Source: Ignavibacteria bacterium (GTDB lineage Bacteria; Bacteroidota; Ignavibacteria; Ignavibacteriales; SURF-24). From it: DNA of 64,000 nt. Each line of letters starts with the position of its first letter. The first letter of the stretch is position 1. The position numbers and the translations under genes were made by a program. The DNA lies in the NCBI GenBank assembly GCA_025612375.1, contig JAAXKN010000003.1, positions 45,162 through 109,161 of the forward strand. Reading direction: 5' to 3'. The notes beneath the pieces were generated by a model. It saw nothing but the letters and a program-made list of their open reading frames with translations, ran no database searches and had not been told where the DNA came from. Below are positions 1 to 8,143 of this stretch, one piece after another.

Positions 1-632
1 TTTATGTATAGCGTAAAACTATTACGGCTTTAATGTTAGCGCAGGCTTTCATTAAAGCTTTGCATTTTAATAACCGGTTAAGAGTTTGCATAGTTATAGT
101 AGTGCCTATATGCTGCAGCATTCTATCCGGTAAACTTCATTAAACGATTCATATACATAGTTATTTCCATTCATTCATACTTTGTTGCTGAAGCATTATG
201 CTAACTGCATGCAGCGCAATGTTTAACGGAATATTCATGATTAACTGCATGAGTTCTTCTGCCATATTGATTTATTAATGCGATAAATAAACACGAATAA
301 AAATATTATTTTCAGGCAGCAGGAACGTCTAAAGACGTCTAAAAATATTAATATCACGCTCTCATAATCATCATTTGCTTATACTTATACGCTGCTTACC
401 TGAAGTAGTTTTTACACCATTTGGGCTACTTATTATTTTATATGGAGTTACACAAATCCCCTATTGTATAAGTTTCAATGCAGCTCCGCAACAGTATTTT
501 TCTTTGCATTATATGCGTCTTTTCTTTTCCTGTATGTAAAGACGCGCCATATACATGCATTAAATTAAGCGTTACTACTATACTGTAAATAATATTTTTA
601 TAGGCTATAATTTCTTTAGGAAAGCTTTGGAT
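1..632. other. AT-rich intergenic region without a gene
   Basis: No open reading frame of credible length or composition and no tRNA fold is visible here. Two short inverted repeats stand out: a palindrome at 325-338 (arms ACGTCT/AGACGT around AA) and an 8-bp stem at 515-522/538-545 (GCGTCTTT/AAAGACGC, 15-nt loop). The second could act in termination or in mRNA structure downstream of the deacetylase gene ending at 633, but there is no clear T-tract. Everything else looks like unstructured low-GC spacer. Confidence 0.6.
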
Positions 633-1496
633 CTACTTATTGAAGTAATTCTTTTGACTCGCTTTTATACTGCTGCTATAAGTGTCTGCCATATTTCTTA
701 CATCAAGTTCAGAGGCGGTATAGAAATGAAGGTGAAGCTCTGATGCCCGCTTAAGCACTGCTTCCAGGCGGTCGCGCGATGTGCAGTAGTAAGCGGTATT
801 GTTTGCAGAGTCTGAAATTCTGTGTCCGTAGAAGACTGCTACCTGGCTGCTGTCAGAAGCCTCCTTAAGCATGCTGTATATTGATTCAAGCTGAATGTTA
901 TAACTATTGTCTATGCCTGCAGCCTGAAGGATTCTTGTTCTTCCCCATGAATATAACACTCCCCTACTGCCATAGGTTGTACCTCTGATTACTCTGAAAT
1001 ACTTTAAGAGCGCCTCATCTGTTTCGGAATTCCTGGAGCCGTTAGGGTAGGCAAAAGTTTCAGGAGAAAACCCTTTCAGGCGCATAGAATCCAGGGCCGG
1101 AAGTATTTCGTTTTTAATGTAGCTTTCAGTCCCGTAATCCATATAATAGAGCACTGCATCTTTATGCATAAGAGAATGGCAGGCTATTTCATGTCCTTCG
1201 TCCTTGAGGATCTTAAGCTTTCTTATTTCTTCCTGATTCAGGCTGCAGAAGTTACATACAAAAAAGGTGCACTTTGCGCCATATTTTTTGAACAGCTCCC
1301 GTGTACTAAACCATTCGTCAACAGAATTGTCATCCCAGGTAATTGTCACTCCCCCCGTCCCCTGGTAATGGAAGTTATATCCGCTATTATCCTCTATTTC
1401 GTTTATCCTGACGTCGCAGCTGCAGACATAAAAGGCAGATGCAAGCATCATGAGGCGGAGGAGCACAACAGGAAGCCATTTTCTATTAGTAATCAT
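633..1496 (-). CDS. Polysaccharide deacetylase family lipoprotein
   Basis: Predicted carbohydrate esterase family 4 (NodB-homology) protein of 287 residues, expected to remove N- or O-acetyl groups from a surface or cell-wall polysaccharide. Motif 1 is the TWDD stretch (Asp55/Asp56), motif 2 the metal-binding HSLMH (His107 and His111), and motif 3 FAYPNG (148-153). The N-terminus has a hydrophobic segment ending at Cys25/Cys27, which fits a signal peptide and possibly a lipid anchor, so it probably acts in the periplasm or at the outer membrane. A GAAG-like ribosome site precedes the ATG. It is the last gene before a gene-free stretch and follows a radical SAM gene, from which a hairpin separates it. 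The substrate cannot be told from sequence. Confidence 0.82.
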   Translation of the reverse strand: MITNRKWLPVVLLRLMMLASAFYVCSCDVRINEIEDNSGYNFHYQGTGGVTITWDDNSVDEWFSTRELFKKYGAKCTFFVCNFCSLNQEEIRKLKILKDEGHEIACHSLMHKDAVLYYMDYGTESYIKNEILPALDSMRLKGFSPETFAYPNGSRNSETDEALLKYFRVIRGTTYGSRGVLYSWGRTRILQAAGIDNSYNIQLESIYSMLKEASDSSQVAVFYGHRISDSANNTAYYCTSRDRLEAVLKRASELHLHFYTASELDVRNMADTYSSSIKASQKNYFNK

Positions 1497-1533
1497 TTAT
1501 ACTTCTTTTGAATAATGGAAAGTAAAGAGTAAG

Positions 1534-1558
1534 AGCCCCGGCTTTTATTTCCGGGGCT
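1534..1558 (-). terminator. GC-rich hairpin after the radical SAM gene
   Basis: Perfect 8-bp stem AGCCCCGG/CCGGGGCT with a 9-nt A/T-rich loop, 29 bases past the radical SAM stop codon. The tract after the stem on the minus strand is only moderately T-rich, so it may be a weak intrinsic terminator or a 3'-end stabiliser rather than a strong stop. Confidence 0.55.
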
Positions 1559-1586
1559 TATACTATTTTAGTAATGATTTCTAATA

Positions 1587-2816
1587 TCAGAAAGCCTGGT
1601 CTTTTCTAGGGACTGTTCTAACGAAGCAGCCGAACTTTTTGGGTTCTTCCAGGCGGCAGCTCCAGACCAGTTTATCCTCCCACACGGTTATATCGGGGCA
1701 GCCGTCGCACATATTCTGTCCCCCGTCTTCCATAAAGTCAACCGGCTGAATCATCATAATGGACTGGAAATGAAGCCCCTTAAAGAGGTTAAGTGGATTA
1801 GTGAATACTGCCCTCAGAAACTTTCCGGCAGCTTTTCTTACTCCCTTATCGAAAGGCCAGAGTAAAAGGATGCTTTTACCCATACTTGTAAAGTTAGGAG
1901 CGGCATAGGCAAGGTATTTCCCCTGCCAGAAGTGATACTGGGTCTGCATCAGCTCAATGAATTTTGAGCCCATGTAGCCCATTATGGAATTTTTATTTCC
2001 TACCCTAATGGACAACAGCCACTTAAATGAATCGGGTTTTTCTGTTCCGTTTAAGTACCCGCAGGGGTTGAATTCGGGGAATTTCTCCCGAACCTTTGCC
2101 AGTACGTCTGTGGATAAAATATCCACTCTTCTTTTATCCTGAGTGGAATACCAGAAGTGGTTCATCTCCACCTTTTGGCCTCCAACGTACCAGTCCATGG
2201 GCATTTGCGGAACAATCTGCCTGTAGGCAATAAAAACCATTACCTGGACGATATCGATGTGTTTTTGAGCCCATTCGACCATCTCCGGCACATACTGAAG
2301 CGTATCCTCGTAAACAGTAGCATTAAATGAGCAGGATATGTTTCCTGCCTCGCGGAGCATTTGTGCATAGTACAGCCTTAGTTCATTTAATTCCAGTTCG
2401 TTCTTATTTTTCCATTTGGGACGGTTCTGTTTGCTGTCTATATGGAAAGTAAAGCCGAAGACGCCCGCTTCTTTAAGCTCCAGGAGGAGCTCTTTTGTAA
2501 GGGCCAGGCCGTTAGTATTAATAATAGGCTTCATCCTGCGTTTTGCCACTTCGCGCACTATATCAAGGATTTCGGGGTGCAGCAGAGGGTCGCCGCCGGC
2601 TATTGAAACGCCGTCGGTAATTCTCAGCTTTCCAAACACATCCAGTTCTTTTTTAATTACATCGAGGGATTTGTGTGAGTTGGCTTCATTTTCGCGGTAG
2701 CAGCCGTCGCAGCTCAGGTTGCAGAGCGAAGTCGGTTCCAGCCATGAGATAGCATTGTCCGGCAACGTCCAGGGCAGACGGTAGAGATTTTTCTGATCAA
2801 GTACAAGTTCCTGCAT
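1587..2816 (-). CDS. Radical SAM protein with C-terminal SPASM-like cysteines
   Basis: Radical SAM enzyme of 409 residues. The Cys32-x3-Cys36-x2-Cys39 motif (CNLSCDGC) binds the SAM-cleaving [4Fe-4S] cluster, and the GGDPLLHPE motif follows around residues 74-82. The C-terminus has four more cysteines (370, 373, 387, 397) that look like a SPASM/twitch auxiliary-cluster domain, which in known relatives supports peptide or small-molecule modification. No substrate peptide gene is visible next to it, so its target is unknown. The start is supported by GAGG five bases before the ATG. Neighbours are a deacetylase downstream and a small helical protein upstream; the spacing (over 100 bases to the upstream gene) does not argue for a tight operon. 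Confidence 0.85.
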   Translation of the reverse strand: MQELVLDQKNLYRLPWTLPDNAISWLEPTSLCNLSCDGCYRENEANSHKSLDVIKKELDVFGKLRITDGVSIAGGDPLLHPEILDIVREVAKRRMKPIINTNGLALTKELLLELKEAGVFGFTFHIDSKQNRPKWKNKNELELNELRLYYAQMLREAGNISCSFNATVYEDTLQYVPEMVEWAQKHIDIVQVMVFIAYRQIVPQMPMDWYVGGQKVEMNHFWYSTQDKRRVDILSTDVLAKVREKFPEFNPCGYLNGTEKPDSFKWLLSIRVGNKNSIMGYMGSKFIELMQTQYHFWQGKYLAYAAPNFTSMGKSILLLWPFDKGVRKAAGKFLRAVFTNPLNLFKGLHFQSIMMIQPVDFMEDGGQNMCDGCPDITVWEDKLVWSCRLEEPKKFGCFVRTVPRKDQAF

Positions 2817-2880
2817 AACAGCCTCACAATTTATTCAATAAAAATATAGCCTGCAGCAAAAGAACAGAACAATTCAAATC

Positions 2881-2903
2881 AAAAAAAGTCCGGGGAAAAC
2901 CCC
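2881..2903 (-). terminator. Weak terminator-like hairpin after the 142-residue ORF
   Basis: On the minus strand a GGGG-TTTT-CCCC mini-hairpin is followed by GGAC and seven T residues, 69 bases past the stop of the gene ending at 2972. The stem is only 4 bp, so intrinsic termination is plausible but not strongly supported. Confidence 0.35.
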
Positions 2904-2971
2904 ATTATATGCTAAGTTTTGTTAAAAATAGTGAATAATGAGAAAAAAAACCAATATTATCTGGATTGTCT

Positions 2972-3400
2972 TCATTGGCTTCCGGTTTTCCTGTCATTCA
3001 GGTACATCTTATACCATCCGAGGTCATAAATCAGTTTATTAAGGTTGGAGATACCCTCCTGCGTCATGGAAAAGTACTTTTCCTCAAAAATATTCTTGAA
3101 AAAGCTTCCTGATGCTTCAATTATAAGCGCCAGGTTTTTCTTTACCTCCTGAATGTTTTCCATATATTCAGCCATATAGCGCCTGAATACCTCCTCATCA
3201 ATTGAGCTTTCGCCGCGCTGTATGATGCCGAAGAGGCCCTGGAGGTACTTTGCCTTAAAGGCAGTTTCATCGAGGAGCGGGACCCTGCCGTTTTTCATGC
3301 TGAGATCTATGATCCGCTGCAGGTCATCCTTCATTTTTAATCTGTTTTTTGAAAGGGCTTCCACCTCTTCCAGGATATTCATAGCTGTATTCTGCTGCAT
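2972..3400 (-). CDS. Hypothetical helical protein, 142 residues
   Basis: I do not recognise the family. The protein is rich in Glu, Lys, Leu and Ile and appears almost entirely alpha-helical, with heptad-like spacing in the first 35 residues, suggesting a small coiled-coil or four-helix bundle. It has no signal peptide or membrane segment, so it is probably cytoplasmic. An AAAGGAAA ribosome site lies just before the ATG. The gene starts 8 bases after the O-methyltransferase stop, which implies co-transcription and possibly a shared function. No catalytic motif is visible. Confidence 0.7.
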   Translation of the reverse strand: MQQNTAMNILEEVEALSKNRLKMKDDLQRIIDLSMKNGRVPLLDETAFKAKYLQGLFGIIQRGESSIDEEVFRRYMAEYMENIQEVKKNLALIIEASGSFFKNIFEEKYFSMTQEGISNLNKLIYDLGWYKMYLNDRKTGSQ

Positions 3401-3408
3401 ATTTTCCT

Positions 3409-4053
3409 TTATCTTTTCTTTACGCCAAGGCCTATACCATCGCCAATGGGAAGAATGGAGGCATTCAGATCCGGGTGTGATAGAAATTCCTCATTGAACT
3501 TCCTGATGTGTCCGGTTGAGGTTTGAAATTTCTTAGGGACCTGTTTAGAGGCGGTATAGCCGTGCCAGAGGAGGTTATCGACAAACATAACGCCTCCTTT
3601 TTTCAGGAGCACCATGGACAGGTCGAACAGTGCCTTATAGTCCTCCTTATCGGCATCGAGGAAAATGAAGTCAAACTTTTTCTTCATTTTGGGCATTACG
3701 TCCAGTGCATTGCCTTCAACCAGTTTAATCTTGTCTATATAGCCTGATTGTCTGATGTTATCTTCAGCCAGTTTCAGGTTATCGGCGCTATGTTCAATTG
3801 TAAAGAGTCTGCCTTTTTTTCTTAGGCACCGTGCTATATGAATTGAGGAATACGCAATAGCCGTTCCTATTTCGAGCACTCTTTTGGGGCGGTAGATAAG
3901 TATGAGCTGTTCCAGGAACTCGACGGATTTCCAGTCGAGCACCGGGACCCTGTGTTCTTTTGCGTACTGCTCCATCTCAAGAATGAGGGGGTCCTCTTCC
4001 CTTCTAATGGATTCCAGATATGCCTGCTGTTCAGGACAAATAATATTTTCCAT
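3409..4053 (-). CDS. Class I SAM-dependent O-methyltransferase (COMT/YrrM type)
   Basis: O-methyltransferase family 3 protein of 214 residues, close to the usual 200-225. Motif I EIGTAIAYS (residues 61-69) forms the SAM-binding loop, and the acidic LDADK at 132-136 supplies the metal-binding Asp133 used by cation-dependent catechol-type O-methyltransferases; a second acidic site VDNLLWHG follows. It would transfer a methyl group to a hydroxyl of a small molecule in the cytoplasm. Some bacterial relatives methylate tRNA wobble hydroxyuridine (TrmR), so tRNA is an alternative substrate. It is upstream of, and nearly contiguous with, the 142-residue helical protein. Confidence 0.86.
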   Translation of the reverse strand: MENIICPEQQAYLESIRREEDPLILEMEQYAKEHRVPVLDWKSVEFLEQLILIYRPKRVLEIGTAIAYSSIHIARCLRKKGRLFTIEHSADNLKLAEDNIRQSGYIDKIKLVEGNALDVMPKMKKKFDFIFLDADKEDYKALFDLSMVLLKKGGVMFVDNLLWHGYTASKQVPKKFQTSTGHIRKFNEEFLSHPDLNASILPIGDGIGLGVKKR

Positions 4054-4131
4054 TATAATACCCGGTTAAATTCATAATACTTAGAAAAACAAATTTTCCG
4101 TTTAATTGCAACTTTTATTTTAATTGCAGAT

Positions 4132-6096
4132 TTATTTCAGGAGGATCATTTTCTTTGTGTAGAGGCTCCCGTTAAGCTTTAAGGAATACAAATATATTCC
4201 GCTTGAGCAGTGTGATCCATACTGGTTAATGCCGTTCCATATAACCGAATTCTTCCCGTTTTTTGTTATCAGATCATAAGCCATAACCTGCTGGCCAAGT
4301 ATGTCATAAATAACCAGTTTAGCGTTCTCGTTTGCATAAGCTGAGAAGTCGATCCTTGTTGAAGTATTAAAAGGGTTCGGATAGTTCTGCGATAGGGCAA
4401 ATGATTCAGGGACGCCCGCAGGGGTAAAGGAGCTGTCTTCCAGGCTGAAGTTTCCCGTAAGCGGCGAGCGCACAGGATTCCCAAGGCTATTGGTATATGT
4501 AAAATAAAAACGGAGGTTTTTTGTGTTATTTGACGGCAGCTTCACGGTATAAAAAGTCTGGTTCAGGTGATTAACCGGAAGAGGCGTGAAATTTGAATCG
4601 CCAAAAGAATAAAACATCTCCACGCTTTCAGGCTTTACGCCATCGGAATCGAGGAATGCCTTATGAAGAACGAGTCCCGAGCGCGAGTTCTCGAGGTTCG
4701 GGTATTCAATTGCCCGCAAGGCAGAGACCAGTCCGTAGCCTCTTAAGGAATCGGGAGACGAGGCATTGTCGCTTGTGATCTGCAGTATCCTCCTAAGTTC
4801 GAAATTTGTAAGGTAAGGATAAGCAGACAGAACCAGAGCCGCGCATCCTGAAGCGATGGGAGTTGCAAAGGAGGTTCCGCTGCCGTAGGAGTAGTAGTTC
4901 TGCGTTTGGGATACGGCCTTATAGACGCCTGACCCCTGGGCTACAATGTCCGGTTTTATGCGTCCGTCGGACGTAGGGCCTTTTGAGCTGAAGCCCGCCA
5001 CAACATTAAACTGTGAGACTGCCCCGACTGCAATAGTATAGAATCCGTCTGCCGGAGCCGTAATAAAGTGCCAGAAAGTGTTCCCCTCGTTACCGGCGGC
5101 GGTAACGGTAAGGACACCGCGCTGGAATGCCATTTCGGCCGCCAGAGTTGAAATAGCAGTCTTTCCATTCATGTCGGCATAAGTGTAAGAAGATTCAGGA
5201 GAATCAAAGGTATTATAACCCAAAGAGCTGCTCGTAACATCCACGCCCTGGCCTTCCATCCATTCCAGTGCAGCCGCGTAGTTATCCTCCTCAATGTGTG
5301 TTTCACTCCTTACGTCCTCTGTTTTAGCAAGTATGAAGCTGGCGCCATATGCCGCACCTATGAGGTGGCCGGGCGCGTAGCCGCCGATGATTGAGAAAAC
5401 AGCCGTTCCGTGCTCATCCTGATCAGGTGCATCCTGCTCCTGGTTTGCTGTAACATCGTCATTAAAGACAAAGTCGTGTTCGGCAAGGACTGTCCTGTTA
5501 TACAGTGCCTCGTGGTACTTCCAGTCAAATCCCGAGTCGAGGAGTCCGATTATAATCCCCTGTCCCGTTATACCCTTCTGATGCAGCTGAGGAACGTCGG
5601 AGAGGTTCAACTGTCTGAAAGAGTTGCCGTAATCGAGGTCCATAAGGCTGCCGGTTTTCCCAAGCTCCTTCGGGCCCTCCGGTTTCAGATTGCGGTCCGG
5701 TCTATAAAGCACTTTAACCTTTTCTAACTTTTCGACGAAGGGGAGGCTTAAAACGCTTTTAAGCTCCTCAGGAGTGAGAAATGCGCTTACGGCATTAAAC
5801 CACCTTAGGACGTTGTTTATTTTGACCCCAAGGCCCTCTAATGAGCGAATATAGTCATCTTTGACGGGAAGGTCCTCGTAAGTAATGTAGGAACTCTCGC
5901 CCATAACCTTTTTGCGTCTTTCGACTGCCCTCGGGCTCAGGAGGTTTTCCGCAGAGTTAAATAACGAAGAAGACTTGGATAAAGACAAAGAAGGTTTTAC
6001 CCCTTTATCCTTAAAGTATATCAGGTACTTTGTCTGAGCAAAAGACAAACCTGAGAAAAGAAAGAATGCAAAAAGTAAAAGTAATTTCTTCGGCAT
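4132..6096 (-). CDS. Secreted subtilisin-like S8 serine peptidase with T9SS sorting domain
   Basis: A 654-residue extracellular protease. A Sec signal peptide ends near residue 20 (SFA-QT). A prodomain-like section precedes the S8 catalytic domain, whose triad is visible as Asp187 (LLDSGFD), His229 (DEHGTAV) and Ser409 (SGTSFATP), with the oxyanion Asn336 in AAGNEG. After a beta-rich region, the last 80 or so residues form a T9SS type A sorting domain: a SQNYPNPFN start, GIYLYSLK and a terminal KKMILLK. It should therefore be exported by Sec, matured, and carried across the outer membrane by the T9SS for surface attachment or release. A GAAGG ribosome site precedes the ATG. It appears to be a single-gene unit. 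Confidence 0.93.
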   Translation of the reverse strand: MPKKLLLLFAFFLFSGLSFAQTKYLIYFKDKGVKPSLSLSKSSSLFNSAENLLSPRAVERRKKVMGESSYITYEDLPVKDDYIRSLEGLGVKINNVLRWFNAVSAFLTPEELKSVLSLPFVEKLEKVKVLYRPDRNLKPEGPKELGKTGSLMDLDYGNSFRQLNLSDVPQLHQKGITGQGIIIGLLDSGFDWKYHEALYNRTVLAEHDFVFNDDVTANQEQDAPDQDEHGTAVFSIIGGYAPGHLIGAAYGASFILAKTEDVRSETHIEEDNYAAALEWMEGQGVDVTSSSLGYNTFDSPESSYTYADMNGKTAISTLAAEMAFQRGVLTVTAAGNEGNTFWHFITAPADGFYTIAVGAVSQFNVVAGFSSKGPTSDGRIKPDIVAQGSGVYKAVSQTQNYYSYGSGTSFATPIASGCAALVLSAYPYLTNFELRRILQITSDNASSPDSLRGYGLVSALRAIEYPNLENSRSGLVLHKAFLDSDGVKPESVEMFYSFGDSNFTPLPVNHLNQTFYTVKLPSNNTKNLRFYFTYTNSLGNPVRSPLTGNFSLEDSSFTPAGVPESFALSQNYPNPFNTSTRIDFSAYANENAKLVIYDILGQQVMAYDLITKNGKNSVIWNGINQYGSHCSSGIYLYSLKLNGSLYTKKMILLK

Positions 6097-6209
6097 ATTA
6101 CCTTCGGGTTAAATAAACAAATTTGGCCGGGCAGGCCGGCACTATAGAAGTTAGTCTTTAATGGTTAAAACATCAATTGAAATTAAGAGTCGTAAAATTC
6201 CAAAAGCGC

Positions 6210-7136
6210 CTAACGGATAAGGCGTGCCACGCGGTTCCATTTTACGCTTGCCAGAATGTCCAGAATATTTGTCTTTGCCGGGTCCCATGACCAGTAGACG
6301 ATAAAAGCCTTGCCGATGATTTTATCTCTCGGCACGAAGCCCCAGAAGCGGCTGTCGGCGCTGTCGTCGCGGTTGTCGCCCATCATAAAGTAATAATTTT
6401 TTTGGACCGTATATTTGCTGGCTGGCTTATCGAGAATATAAATATTCCTGCCCTCAACTCTGACTGCTTCCGAATCGAGTTCCCTGTTAATAATAGTGCG
6501 CCAGAGCTCAATATTTCTGTAGTTAAGCTCCACAGTCTGCCCTTTTTTCGGAACGACCACGGGCCCGTAATTATCCTCATTCCAGAAAGCGCCCCTGGGG
6601 AAAATCCTGTATTCGGCCTCTTCAGCGGGCTTTGTATGCGAACTTACGTACTGGATGCCCGGGGGCCTGAAGAATTCCTTTCCGTTGACGAAAACGACTT
6701 TATTCACGATTCTGATTGTATCGCCCGGAACACCTATGAGGCGTTTGATATAGTTAACCCTTTCCTGCGGCCTTACCTGGTCGCGGTCGCCCGGGTATTC
6801 AAAGACAACGACGTCCTTTCTTTCAGGATCCTTAAAAGCCGGGAGTGTAACGCGGGGGATTTCCAGTTCTGTAAAGGGAATGCGTCTTGGTGTGGAGGCG
6901 CCATAGATAAATTTATTCACAAGGAGAAAGTCACCTACAAGGAGGGTTTTTTCCATTGAGCCTGTAGGTATCCGGAAAGCTTCAACGACAAATGTTTTAA
7001 GTACAAAGGCCGCCAGAATGGCATAAAAAAGAGCCTTTGAAAACATTCTGAGTCTTTCAGCAGGAGATTTTTCTTCGATAAAATCCTCTCCGGCTTGAGC
7101 TTCCTCATATTTTTCAAGGTCATCGGAAAAGGACAA
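6210..7136 (-). CDS. lepB: Signal peptidase I, second copy
   Basis: Leader peptidase that cleaves Sec and Tat signal peptides on the outer face of the inner membrane. Counted from the upstream ATG at 7181, the Ser-Lys dyad is Ser75 (RIPTGSMEKT) and Lys146 (YIKRLIGVPGDT), preceded by one transmembrane helix (about residues 49-66) and followed by the GDNRDDSADSR box. I prefer a TTG start at 7136 because TAGGAG lies 8 bases before it, while the ATG at 7181 has no ribosome site; the result (308 residues) then matches the neighbouring paralogue (310). It lies just downstream of that paralogue in a lepA-lepB-lepB array. Compared with its neighbour the N-terminal cytoplasmic part differs most, and both catalytic dyads are intact. 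Confidence 0.93.
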   Translation of the reverse strand: MSFSDDLEKYEEAQAGEDFIEEKSPAERLRMFSKALFYAILAAFVLKTFVVEAFRIPTGSMEKTLLVGDFLLVNKFIYGASTPRRIPFTELEIPRVTLPAFKDPERKDVVVFEYPGDRDQVRPQERVNYIKRLIGVPGDTIRIVNKVVFVNGKEFFRPPGIQYVSSHTKPAEEAEYRIFPRGAFWNEDNYGPVVVPKKGQTVELNYRNIELWRTIINRELDSEAVRVEGRNIYILDKPASKYTVQKNYYFMMGDNRDDSADSRFWGFVPRDKIIGKAFIVYWSWDPAKTNILDILASVKWNRVARLIR

Positions 7137-7199
7137 TGTAAAATCTCCTAAAATACACTGGCGGAAAAAGATTTCCGCCATTTAATGAAACAGTAAATT

Positions 7200-8132
7200 T
7201 TAATGAATTATCCTGGCAATGCGGTTAAGCCTGACTGAGCCCAGGAGTTCGAAGAAATCTGAAAAAGGTATAGACGGGTCCCATGACCAGTAGACGATAG
7301 CAGCCTCGCCGATAACCCTGTCGCGGGCAACGAAGCCCCAGAAGCGGCTGTCGAGGCTATTGTCCCTGTTATCACCCATCATAAAGTAATAGTCCTTTGT
7401 CAGCTTATATGAATCGGCAGGTTTGCCGTCAATAGTAATCTGGTTTCCCGAGAGTTTAACCACGCGGCGTCCGAATTCCCTGTCTATAATTGTCCTCCAC
7501 TGCTCCAGGTTAGACGGGGAAAGGTGAATCACGTCTCCCTTTTTAGGAACGACTAAAGGTCCGTAGTTATCCTCATTCCAGGGTGCTCCGGGGGGGAAAA
7601 TCCTGGGGTTTGCGATTCCGGCCGGTATAGTCTGTGGGCTCACGTACTGTATGTGAGGCGGGCGCCAGAATTCCCTGCCGTTAACGAAGACGACTTTGTC
7701 GACAATTTTAACCGTATCGCCCGGCATGCCGATGAGTCTTTTAACGTAGCTCATTATTTCGCTCGGCTCCAGGTCGTTTGTGTAACCCGGCCAGTCGAAG
7801 ACAACCACGTCCTTAGCCTTAGGCTCCCTGATTGAAGGGAAGCTAAAGTGAGGAAGTGAAATATTAGTAAACGGGATATTTCTTGGTGTAGTTGAGCCGT
7901 AGATCACCTTGTTTACCAGGACAAAATCCCCCACCAGGATTGTATTTTCCATTGAGCCCGTGGGTATTCTGGATGACTCCAGCAAAAATGTTTTAATAAG
8001 CAGCGCACCGATCAGGGCAAAGACAAGGGTCTCAACGAAGTTCCTGAATTTTTCCTGCGGTGTTTTAACCTGATTTAATTCTTCTTCTGTTTTAATGCCC
8101 AGGAACCGCCGGGCACCTTCCTTAAAAGTCAA
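7200..8132 (-). CDS. lepB: Signal peptidase I, first copy
   Basis: Type I signal peptidase of 310 residues. One N-terminal transmembrane helix (about 34-50) anchors it, and the catalytic Ser60 (RIPTGSMENT) and general base Lys131 (YVKRLIGMPGDT) are both present, followed by the conserved GDNRDNSLDSR box and a C-terminal YWSWDP motif shared with the adjacent paralogue. Translation probably begins at TTG, 4 bases after a strong AGGAGG. It starts 11 bases past the lepA stop, the classical lepA-lepB arrangement, so the genes are most likely one transcript. Two near-complete copies may share or divide the signal peptide load in an organism exporting many long T9SS cargo proteins; that division is inference. 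Confidence 0.95.
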   Translation of the reverse strand: MTFKEGARRFLGIKTEEELNQVKTPQEKFRNFVETLVFALIGALLIKTFLLESSRIPTGSMENTILVGDFVLVNKVIYGSTTPRNIPFTNISLPHFSFPSIREPKAKDVVVFDWPGYTNDLEPSEIMSYVKRLIGMPGDTVKIVDKVVFVNGREFWRPPHIQYVSPQTIPAGIANPRIFPPGAPWNEDNYGPLVVPKKGDVIHLSPSNLEQWRTIIDREFGRRVVKLSGNQITIDGKPADSYKLTKDYYFMMGDNRDNSLDSRFWGFVARDRVIGEAAIVYWSWDPSIPFSDFFELLGSVRLNRIARIIH

Positions 8133-8143
8133 TTAGCCTCCTC

